NCBI GenBank assembly: GCA_045612925.1
Contig: JAZKZX010000009.1
Span: forward strand, 1-42,422
Length of the DNA: 42,422 bases
DNA from: UBA1189 sp045612925
GTDB lineage: Bacteria; Bacteroidota; Bacteroidia; Bacteroidales; Bacteroidaceae
Direction: 5' to 3'
Shown: positions 33,801 to 40,378 of the stretch, piece by piece
How positions within the stretch are numbered: position 1 is the first letter of the stretch
Layout: each line of letters begins with the position of its first letter
Position numbers and translations under genes: made by a program
Notes under the pieces: model-generated
Told to the model about the DNA's origin: nothing
Seen by the model: the letters and a program-made list of their open reading frames with translations, nothing else
Database searches by the model: none

Positions 33801-34917
33801 TTTCACTCCGCTCAGCGACTTTAATCTCTTGTATGAAGTGGTGAAGAATGGTAGTGTAGTCGCTACTCGCACCGTGAAGCTCCCTGCCGTTAAGCCCCAT
33901 GACACCTGGACGGGTGATATCAAGCTTCCTAAGGTGACACTTAAGAAGGCTAAAGCCAATAAGGAAGAGGTGATGCTCAATCTCCGTCTTGTGCGTCGCG
34001 CTGCTACTGTATACAGTGAGGTTGGTCATGAAGAGGCATTGGCGCAGTTTACCCTCGTAGAGCGTGGAAACTTACCTGCAGTCAAGGCTGTAGGCGAACC
34101 CTTGCTTGCGACCTCAAACCTCCATGAGGTGATGGTGGGTAATGATAGAGTACAGGCTACCTTCGATACCGAGACAGGACGCCTCACTGCATTGGCTTTT
34201 GATGGTCGCAATATCATTGCAGACAATCAAGGTTTCCTCTATGATAATCATCGTTGGATCGAGAATGATCGTTATGGCAATACCTCTAACGGACTCGAGG
34301 CACAGGGCTCTATTGAGGTAGTTGAGGAGAATGGTAATACCATTATTAAGACTCGTCGTAATGGCTCACTCTGCGACACGGAAATTAATTATATCATCTA
34401 TCCGCAGGGAATCGTTGATGTTGAGGCCACCTTCGTTCCCAAGAGCGACCACTTGCGTCGTGCAGGACTTGTATGTATGGTCGATTCATCACTCCACAAT
34501 GTAGACTACTACGCTTATGGTCCTTGGGAAAACTATTGTGACCGTAAGGATGGTGTACTCGTCGGTCGTTACTCTACTACCGTGACCGAGATGCCCGAGC
34601 GTTATGTGAAACCCCAGATGACGGGTGGTCGTGAAGGTTTGCGTCAGCTCACCTTGCGCGACGATGCAGGCTTTGGCGTTACTATTGAGACTCAAGGCAC
34701 TGTTTCTTTCTCTGCTATTCCCTACACTGATGCCGATCTCATGAACGCTCAGCACTACTGGGATATGCAGGCTCGTCCCTACACCGTGCTCCACCTCGAC
34801 GCATGGACCCGTGGTGTGGGTAATGCCAGCTGCGGACACGATGTAGATACTCTTCCCGAGTACCGCGTACCCAACAAGAAGATGACTTATACCTTGCGTA
34901 TCAGTAAGGCAAAGTAA
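30871..34917 (+). CDS. secreted GH2 beta-galactosidase with ricin-like N-terminus
   Basis: This 1348-residue exported enzyme probably removes terminal beta-galactose from host or dietary glycans. A signal peptide (about residues 1-27, ending ALVAQT) is followed by about 300 residues that look like two ricin-type beta-trefoils (QYWTVTDLSG, QLWKVEPF, GQYWQM), possibly carbohydrate binding. Then come the LacZ-type jelly roll (SLNGNWKFNL, NCVEYPHSNTPPF-like region), the immunoglobulin-like domain and the catalytic barrel, with the acid/base Glu789 in WSLGNEAGYGS and the nucleophile Glu863 in CEYAHAMGN, and the C-terminal small-chain domain. About 1020 residues would be usual for LacZ, so the extra length is the N-terminus. 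The ATG at 30871 gives the clean signal peptide; the upstream frame does not. It is a single-gene unit. Confidence 0.92.
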   Translation: MNKHNIFFRIRSLMVVAMLLVTSALVAQTTFRKGAYYHLFPATDGRIVLQLDGDKATFHKQDATAEGQYWTVTDLSGSVRIINPFTNQALRADGNKVGVGENNGSDEAQLWKVEPFQGKMRDAVLLIPANRSEVAMYRESNGALSLIPVAEARTKNAAAFRIDESAEYGFDADATYRIYPYGQPGMSLGNGDSGENNARIVAEPIEELNRGQYWQMTMINLTERAVAGAFYTQNFDDGGGNPAIDYLLQWTAVVGVWNNARFRFEPVEGERAYRILSSSKQKAGKMYALREGRMMLVDYDAEDQSAWFTFAEVEKPKIQSPKWEDETIFEENKERAVATYMPYENEAAMLADAEYYATPWTEPVNSRYQSLNGNWKFNLVSEPSQRPLTFFENGFDDSAWDEIPVPSNWEMHGYDLPIYCNVEYPHSNTPPFIKARPHYNDNGKNYGINPVGSYTHTFTVPAEWDGQRTFIHFGGIYSAAFVWLNGQYVGYTQGANNVAEFDITPYINKGEINRLAVQVFRWSDGSYLECQDMFRMSGIFRDVYLYNVPTVSVRDHYIHTEFAGDDKKQTTTNVELTLDNRDGLTGKKQLEVSLYDPAGKLVAAEVITAEYAADKKTVDVVARLKLENPLMWDAENPHLYTIRVVQKGDEGHEEMAFSTKHGFRYIEIKNSLMYVNGEKVLFKGVNRHDTHPIYGRAVPTESMLEDVLLMKRNNINTIRTSHYPNAARMYAMFDHYGLYCCDEADLEDHANQSISNMKSWIPAFVDRIERMVYRDRNHASVIMWSLGNEAGYGSNFADCYDAARRCDMATDATSRRPIHYEGTRGGRDFGGEAHSDFYSKMYPGMAWMQKNTSDLDKPMFICEYAHAMGNAIGNLREYWDYIEASNACIGGCIWDWVDQAIYDPKEMKEGVYRLHTGYDYPGPHQGNFCSNGVIPATRHEGGKLKEVKAAHQFVKFDLKKVNAKKNRATVTIYNDYDFTPLSDFNLLYEVVKNGSVVATRTVKLPAVKPHDTWTGDIKLPKVTLKKAKANKEEVMLNLRLVRRAATVYSEVGHEEALAQFTLVERGNLPAVKAVGEPLLATSNLHEVMVGNDRVQATFDTETGRLTALAFDGRNIIADNQGFLYDNHRWIENDRYGNTSNGLEAQGSIEVVEENGNTIIKTRRNGSLCDTEINYIIYPQGIVDVEATFVPKSDHLRRAGLVCMVDSSLHNVDYYAYGPWENYCDRKDGVLVGRYSTTVTEMPERYVKPQMTGGREGLRQLTLRDDAGFGVTIETQGTVSFSAIPYTDADLMNAQHYWDMQARPYTVLHLDAWTRGVGNASCGHDVDTLPEYRVPNKKMTYTLRISKAK

Positions 34918-34937
34918 AGACTTATATGCAACAATAA

Positions 34938-34976
34938 AAAATGGAGATGTCAATGACATCTCCATTTTATTTTGTC
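34938..34976. terminator. bidirectional terminator, beta-galactosidase / folC
   Basis: A 15-pair stem (AAAATGGAGATGTC with GACATCTCCATTTT) with a 3-base loop is flanked on both sides by T- or A-rich tracts, so it can end both convergent genes. Confidence 0.85.
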
Positions 34977-35010
34977 TATACTAAAAAGTAAGATTTATGT
35001 CATCAAAGGT

Positions 35011-36306
35011 CTAAGCCATAATTTCGTTCCAATTGGCAAGCAAATCGGCTACGATGAAACTGCTGCCGCCTACATAGATGAAGTCATCTTTGTCGGCCTC
35101 GGCAAGAACGGTGCGAGTAGCTTCTATCACGGTGGGGTAGGTGGCCCCTTGCAGTCCGTGTTGTGCAGCTATGGCTTGTAGTGATTTACAATCAAGGGCT
35201 CGAGCTACGCTGGCTTGAGTAAAGTAATAGACAGCATGCTTGGGCAACAGTGCAAGTACGGCATTGATGTCTTTGTCATTGACCATGCCAAACACGATAC
35301 GCAAGTGTTTGCAAGGTTGTGCCAATATCTGCGGTACGATGTATTGGAAACCTCCGATGTTGTGGCCGGTGTCACAAAAAAGACGAGGAGTGTTGCATAA
35401 TTGTTGCCAGCGTCCCATAAGTCCGGTGAGTTGGCATACGCGGGCAAATCCCTCGCGTATGGCTTTCTCGTTGACGATGTAGCCGATGCGTTGCAGTTCG
35501 CTGATGGCGTGGAGCAGAGTGTTGACATTCTTCTCTTGGCAGTATCCGCGTAGGGCTACTTGTAGATCGCTGTAAGGATGGGTCTGATAGATGTCGTAGT
35601 CAGTATCACTAACTTTGCTTACTATCATTGGGACGTCTTGCGCAAAGGTGATGGGCGCCTGCTTCTCTTTAGCTTCAGCCAAGAAAACAGGATGAGTTTC
35701 GTCGTTGTGCTCGCCTATAATAATGGGGGTATGAGGCTTGATGATGCCTGCTTTCTCATGTGCTATTTTACCTAATGTGTCGCCCAAGAAACCGACATGA
35801 TCAAAACTGATGTTGGTGATAATGGCGAGGTCGGGGTTGATGATGTTGGTGCAGTCGAGTCGGCCACCCAGACCCACCTCGATGACTGCTACATCTATTT
35901 GCTGCTTGGCAAAGTAGTAAAAAGCCATTGCTGTGGTTAGCTCGAAGAATGAGGGGTGTAGCGGCTCAAAGAAACTACGGTGCTGCTCTACGAAATCTAC
36001 TACAAACTGCTCCTCGATGGGGACTCCGTTTACGCGGATACGTTCCCTAAAATCCACAAGATGTGGTGAGGTATAGAGACCTACCTTATACCCTGCTGCT
36101 TGTAGCACTGCTGCCAGTGTGTGTGAGCAAGAACCTTTTCCGTTGGTGCCTGCTACATGCAAGGTGTGGAAACTGCGATGGGGATGGCCGAAATATTCGT
36201 CCAATGCATGCGTGTTGCTTAACCCTTCTTTATAGGCTCCTTGTCCTATGTTCTGGAATAAGGGGGCACTATTATATAGGTAAGTGATGGTTTCTTGGTA
36301 GGTCAT
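35011..36306 (-). CDS. folC: folylpolyglutamate/dihydrofolate synthase
   Basis: FolC adds glutamate to dihydropteroate and to folates. The 431-residue protein has the ATP-binding loop HVAGTNGKGSCSHTLAAVL, the following YTSPHLVDFRERIRVNG, the metal-binding EVGLGGRLDCTN region and ITNISFDHVGFLGDT. It begins 61 bases after the nanA stop, behind a ten-base hairpin at 36325-36350. Confidence 0.95.
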   Translation of the reverse strand: MTYQETITYLYNSAPLFQNIGQGAYKEGLSNTHALDEYFGHPHRSFHTLHVAGTNGKGSCSHTLAAVLQAAGYKVGLYTSPHLVDFRERIRVNGVPIEEQFVVDFVEQHRSFFEPLHPSFFELTTAMAFYYFAKQQIDVAVIEVGLGGRLDCTNIINPDLAIITNISFDHVGFLGDTLGKIAHEKAGIIKPHTPIIIGEHNDETHPVFLAEAKEKQAPITFAQDVPMIVSKVSDTDYDIYQTHPYSDLQVALRGYCQEKNVNTLLHAISELQRIGYIVNEKAIREGFARVCQLTGLMGRWQQLCNTPRLFCDTGHNIGGFQYIVPQILAQPCKHLRIVFGMVNDKDINAVLALLPKHAVYYFTQASVARALDCKSLQAIAAQHGLQGATYPTVIEATRTVLAEADKDDFIYVGGSSFIVADLLANWNEIMA

Positions 36307-36324
36307 GCTTTGGGGATGATTAAT

Positions 36325-36350
36325 AGGGGTGATACCGCGATATCACCCCT
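36325..36350 (-). terminator. hairpin between nanA and folC
   Basis: AGGGGTGATA and TATCACCCCT form a perfect ten-base stem with the loop CCGCGA. It lies 17 bases after the nanA stop and 19 bases before the folC start. On the minus strand no strong T run follows, so it may be a weak terminator, attenuator or 3' processing hairpin. Confidence 0.6.
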
Positions 36351-36367
36351 GTCTAATATTGTTTATT

Positions 36368-37285
36368 TTATAACTTGTTACAGCGTTCAAAGAAGTTGAT
36401 GGCTTCAAGCTCTTTGCGACAAGCCTCTTCCTCTGCATCGGTCATGTTTTGGAATGGGGTACGGTTGGGACCGAGGTCCAGACCAATGAGTTTCATGATG
36501 CGCTTACCGCATACGATGTTGCCGCGGTAGTGGCAGATGACATTGATGACGTCTTGTGCAAAGTTCTGCAACTCACGTGCTTTCTCAATATCCCCAGCAT
36601 TCCAAGCATCGATGATGCCTACGAGATTGCAACCGTTATAGTTGGTGGTACCACCGATGCCGCCCTGTGCGCCACCCATGGCAAGTGAGGGAAGGATAGT
36701 TTCGTCCTGTCCGTGCAGCATATCAAACTTGCCGTTCTTATAGAGTCGGCACTGGTTGTACTCATAGATGCTCTCATAGGTGTACTTGATGCCCGCAAAG
36801 TTGGGGATACGACCATCCACCGCCTTGAGGAACTCTACCATGGAGAAGTACGCTCCGTTGAATGCAGGGATGTGGTAGTAATAGAAGGGAAGCTCGGGAG
36901 CAGCAGCTGCAATCTCTTCACAATACTTTACAAGTTCTTCAATACGACCAATCTTGGGGAAGGGAGGAGCCATGACACCAATGCCGAATGCACCAATCTT
37001 CTGCGCATGAGCAGCCATACGGCATGAACTTTTTACGCAAGTGCTACCTACATGTACGATAACTTTGAAGTCTTTGGGTGATGCCTTCATCCATACTTCA
37101 GCGAGGTTGATACGCTCTTCTTCGGTGAGCATGTAGCCTTCGCCTGATGAACCATTGATAAACACACCTTTTAGACCATTTTTCTGCAACATCTCTGCAT
37201 ATGCAGGGATAGGTTCGTAGTTTACCTCACCGTCAGCATAGAACGGTGTGAAAGGAGCATTGATAAGTCCGATAATCTTTTCCAT
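36368..37285 (-). CDS. nanA: N-acetylneuraminate lyase
   Basis: NanA splits sialic acid into N-acetylmannosamine and pyruvate. The 305-residue class I aldolase shows the NAL family substrate loop (NGSSGEGYMLTEEER), the catalytic tyrosine in YYYHIP, and the Schiff-base lysine in GIKYTYE. It is cytoplasmic and is expected to serve a sialic acid uptake route, but no other nan gene lies next to it. A -7/-33 pair is at 37403-37433 and its leader is about 110 bases. Confidence 0.92.
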   Translation of the reverse strand: MEKIIGLINAPFTPFYADGEVNYEPIPAYAEMLQKNGLKGVFINGSSGEGYMLTEEERINLAEVWMKASPKDFKVIVHVGSTCVKSSCRMAAHAQKIGAFGIGVMAPPFPKIGRIEELVKYCEEIAAAAPELPFYYYHIPAFNGAYFSMVEFLKAVDGRIPNFAGIKYTYESIYEYNQCRLYKNGKFDMLHGQDETILPSLAMGGAQGGIGGTTNYNGCNLVGIIDAWNAGDIEKARELQNFAQDVINVICHYRGNIVCGKRIMKLIGLDLGPNRTPFQNMTDAEEEACRKELEAINFFERCNKL

Positions 37286-37402
37286 AAAGTTTGATTTTAT
37301 AACGCCTCTCTAATTTATCTTGAGATAGGCAACTTCCATCCTCGCAAGAAGTTAAGAGGTCGGTTAATGATAAAGTTGTTGTTGTCAATACTAATCAATA
37401 GG

Positions 37403-37433
37403 TAAAGGTAGGAATAAGCGAGCGAAAAACAAA
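37403..37433 (-). promoter_or_regulatory. promoter of nanA, CGCTCG-spacer type
   Basis: On the minus strand: TTTG (37430-37433), 19 bases, TACCTTTA (37403-37410). The spacer contains CGCTCG at the same place as in both ddh promoters. The leader has a perfect AACTTC/GAAGTT hairpin (about 37330-37352). Confidence 0.65.
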
Positions 37434-37449
37434 ATAAATCCAATTATTT

Positions 37450-39498
37450 TTAGTTATTCTTTGTTTTTAGCAGCTCTTCCAAGCGGAACATCTCGTCGCG
37501 GTATTGGGCTGCTTCGGCAAAGTTGAGTTGCTTGGCGGCCTCTTGCATTAACTTGCGGGTGCGGGAGATGCTCTTCTCTAATTGGCTGCGTGACATATAC
37601 TCCACAATGGGGTCGGCAGCGATGGTGCTGAATTCTGAACTTGGAATTTTGAATTCTGGATTGCCCTCCGAACGGCTTGTCAGTTGATTGCTGTCTGTTG
37701 TCTGTTGTCCCATAAGAGCACTTCTGATCTCCTTGCGTATCTGTTGTGGGGTGATACCATGTGCTTCGTTGTAGGCAAGTTGCTTTTCGCGTCGACGGTT
37801 GGTTTCGGTGATGGTTTTCTGCATGCTCTCGGTGATGCGGTCGGCATACATGATAACCAGTCCGTTTACATTGCGTGCAGCACGGCCTGCTGTTTGTGTC
37901 AGCGAACGGTGATTACGCAAGAATCCCTCTTTGTCGGCATCGAGAATGGCTACGAGCGACACTTCGGGGAGGTCGAGTCCTTCGCGAAGGAGGTTTACGC
38001 CGATAAGCACATCGTACTCACCACGACGCAGGGCATTCATGATCTCCACACGTTCCATGGTGTCTACGTCGCTATGTATATAGTTACAGCGTACCTGATG
38101 GTTGAGAAGGTATTCAGTCAACTCCTCTGCCATGCGTTTGGTGAGTGTCACCACGAGTATGCGTTCGTCACGCTCGGCACGCACGAGAATCTCCTCCATG
38201 AGGTCATCAATCTGATTCAGGGTGGGGCGCACCTCGATGATGGGGTCGAGTAGTCCTGTGGGACGGATAACTTGTTCTACCACCACGCCTTCGCTTTGTG
38301 CGAGCTCGTAGTCGGCAGGGGTGGCACTGACATAGATGATTTGGTTTGTCATCTCCTGGAATTCCTCAAACTTTAGCGGGCGATTGTCCATGGCTGCAGG
38401 CAAGCGGAATCCATACTCTACAAGATTGATTTTTCGGGCGCGGTCACCGCCATACATGGCATGTATCTGCGGTACACTCACATGGCTTTCGTCAATGACC
38501 ATGAGGTAGTCTTTGGGGAAGAAATCAAGTAGGCAGTAGGGGCGTGTTCCCGCTTCGCGACCATCAAAGTAGCGCGAGTAGTTCTCGATGCCAGAGCAGT
38601 GTCCCAGTTCTCGTAGCATCTCCATGTCGTAGGTGACGCGCTCGTGTAGACGCTTGGCTTCGAGCGGTTTGCCCACCTCACGGAAGTATTCGACGCGTTG
38701 GGCGAGGTCATCTTCGATTTGGTATATTGCCTGCAGTGTACTCTCCTTGCTGGTCATGAAAAGGTTGGCGGGGTATATCTTGTATCCATCGTAGGTGTTC
38801 ATGCGCATGCCGCTCACGGGATCTATTTCCTCGATGGCATCAATCTCGTCGTCCCAGAATTGTATGCGTAACACTTCGTCGGCATAAGCAAGGTAGATGT
38901 CTACCGTGTCGCCCTTTACGCGGAAGTTTCCTCGGTTGAGTTCGAGATCGTTACGGGTATAGAGGCTGTCGACAAGGCGTCTTAGTAGTACATTACGATC
39001 GAGTTTCATGCCTACACGAACCTCAATCATGCTATTATAGAACTCTGCAGGATTACCCATACCATAGATGCACGATACGGATGACACAACGATGACATCG
39101 CTTCGTCCCGACAATAGTGCTGAGGTGGCACGGAGACGCAACTTATCTATTTCGTCGTTGATGGCCAGGTCTTTTTCTATATAGGTGTCAGTTGAAGGAA
39201 TGTATGCTTCAGGTTGGTAGTAGTCGTAGTATGACACATAGTACTCTACCGCGTTGTGAGGGAAGAAACTCTTCATCTCGCTATACAGTTGTGCTGCCAG
39301 CGTCTTGTTGTGGCTGAGGATGAGAGTGGGACGACCTACATTCTTGATGATGTTGGCAATGGTGAATGTCTTGCCCGATCCAGTGACACCCAACAGCGTC
39401 TGTGCAGGTACGCCACTCAACACACCATTGGTGAGCTGGGCTATGGCTTCGGGTTGGTCGCCCGTGGGCTGATAGTCTGAAACAAGCTCAAAATCCAT
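37450..39498 (-). CDS. uvrB: excinuclease ABC subunit B
   Basis: UvrB is the damage-verifying helicase-like subunit of nucleotide excision repair. The 682-residue protein has the Walker A motif GVTGSGKTFTIAN, the DNA-clamping beta-hairpin region (YYVSYYDYYQPEAYIPSTDT), the DESH Walker B, the GVNLLREGLDLPEV helicase motif, and the C-terminal UVR domain (SISRTRKLMQEAAKQLNF). The linker before the UVR domain, about residues 595-625, contains an insertion read as QQTTDSNQLTSRSEGNPEF whose DNA resembles intergenic heptamer repeats (see findings). It follows the SIMPL-domain gene by six bases. Confidence 0.97.
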   Translation of the reverse strand: MDFELVSDYQPTGDQPEAIAQLTNGVLSGVPAQTLLGVTGSGKTFTIANIIKNVGRPTLILSHNKTLAAQLYSEMKSFFPHNAVEYYVSYYDYYQPEAYIPSTDTYIEKDLAINDEIDKLRLRATSALLSGRSDVIVVSSVSCIYGMGNPAEFYNSMIEVRVGMKLDRNVLLRRLVDSLYTRNDLELNRGNFRVKGDTVDIYLAYADEVLRIQFWDDEIDAIEEIDPVSGMRMNTYDGYKIYPANLFMTSKESTLQAIYQIEDDLAQRVEYFREVGKPLEAKRLHERVTYDMEMLRELGHCSGIENYSRYFDGREAGTRPYCLLDFFPKDYLMVIDESHVSVPQIHAMYGGDRARKINLVEYGFRLPAAMDNRPLKFEEFQEMTNQIIYVSATPADYELAQSEGVVVEQVIRPTGLLDPIIEVRPTLNQIDDLMEEILVRAERDERILVVTLTKRMAEELTEYLLNHQVRCNYIHSDVDTMERVEIMNALRRGEYDVLIGVNLLREGLDLPEVSLVAILDADKEGFLRNHRSLTQTAGRAARNVNGLVIMYADRITESMQKTITETNRRREKQLAYNEAHGITPQQIRKEIRSALMGQQTTDSNQLTSRSEGNPEFKIPSSEFSTIAADPIVEYMSRSQLEKSISRTRKLMQEAAKQLNFAEAAQYRDEMFRLEELLKTKNN
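37631..37709. repeat. intergenic-repeat-like DNA inside uvrB
   Basis: The 79 bases contain two repeat-like blocks: AATTCTGAACTTGGAATTTTGAATTCTGG (37631-37659), made of degenerate AATTCNA-type heptamers, and a TTGTCTGTTGTCTGTTGTC-type block (37677-37709). Both look like the short tandem repeats seen in gene-free parts of this window and lie in frame in the variable linker of UvrB. Confidence 0.55.
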
Positions 39499-39504
39499 AT
39501 ATTA

Positions 39505-40230
39505 TCAGTCCTTGAGATAATAATCTACGCTGGTTACCACGCGAACATTTTTCATGTATGGAGTATTGCTGTCTCGGTCGGTGATAGAGAACTGCCCCTG
39601 TGTAGCACGTTTGATTTTACCTAGTTTACTATCGCTATCAGCAGCAAACTTCTCTGCAGTTTCACGTGCATTTTTTGTAGCGGTCTCAATCATTGCAGGC
39701 TTTATGTCATTAAGTTTAGTGAATGAGTATACCGTAGGAAATTCCCAACTGCTTGTAGTAGCGATACCCTGTTGTAATAGTTCGCCTTGTTGGGACTGCA
39801 TCTTGATGATTTCATCTACTTTATTGGTGCATACAGTTACAACAGAGGTGACGATGTAAGTGTAGCGATTTTGGCTGCCACTCCATTCGGTTCGTGTATC
39901 CAGTACCTTCGGAGCAGCTACGGAAATTTCCTCCTCGCTGATACCCGCTGCTTTGAGGAAATTTATGATTATAGTGTTCTTATTTTCTATTGTTTTATAT
40001 AGTTGTTGTAGGTCGTCTCCACCCTCCTTGTACGCAAAGGGGCAGATTACATTGTCTGCTTTTACTTCTTGTTCGCAAAGACCTTTTACGGAAACTACTC
40101 TATCATCGTTTTTTGATGCTTTGATAGCATTTCCAAGAAGTATTGCTCCTACAATAAGACCAATCATCAGATAGATACTTGATGATACACTACTCATCGC
40201 ACATCTCTTTTCAGTATTCATTGTTTCCAT
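39505..40230 (-). CDS. SIMPL (DUF541) domain membrane-anchored protein
   Basis: This 241-residue protein starts with a single membrane segment (about residues 18-37, YLMIGLIVGAILLGNAI) and continues with a SIMPL/DUF541 domain (VSVKGLCEQEVKADNVICPF, ATKNARETAEKFAADS). The domain family (related to BP26 and YggE) is exported and has been linked to oxidative stress but the role is not settled. The start at 40230 is chosen because the upstream frame has no ribosome site and the membrane segment is well placed. It is co-transcribed with uvrB, six bases upstream. Confidence 0.8.
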   Translation of the reverse strand: METMNTEKRCAMSSVSSSIYLMIGLIVGAILLGNAIKASKNDDRVVSVKGLCEQEVKADNVICPFAYKEGGDDLQQLYKTIENKNTIIINFLKAAGISEEEISVAAPKVLDTRTEWSGSQNRYTYIVTSVVTVCTNKVDEIIKMQSQQGELLQQGIATTSSWEFPTVYSFTKLNDIKPAMIETATKNARETAEKFAADSDSKLGKIKRATQGQFSITDRDSNTPYMKNVRVVTSVDYYLKD

Positions 40231-40254
40231 AACTATATGTTTTTTGTACTTATG

Positions 40255-40262
40255 CAAAGGTA
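40255..40262 (-). promoter_or_regulatory. -7 box of the SIMPL-uvrB operon
   Basis: On the minus strand: TACCTTTG, an exact match; TTGG lies 19 bases upstream as a weak -33. The leader is about 18 bases. Confidence 0.65.
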
Positions 40263-40320
40263 ACAATCCTTGTGTTAATGACCAACATTTATAGAAGCAT
40301 TTTTATTGAAGTATGCCTTA

Positions 40321-40358
40321 GAAAAAAATAGGGCGCATCTTTATGGTGCGCCCTATTT
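40321..40358 (-). terminator. terminator of glgP
   Basis: On the minus strand, AAATAGGGCGCA and TGCGCCCTATTT form a 12-base stem with a 9-base loop, followed by TTTTTTC. It begins 20 bases after the glgP stop. Confidence 0.9.
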
Positions 40359-40378
40359 GAGTTATACGTATGTTGTTA

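Noticed and set aside
34489..34965. A 158-codon minus-strand open frame at the end of the galactosidase gene
   Set aside because: It is antisense to the C-terminal galactosidase domain and overlaps the terminator.
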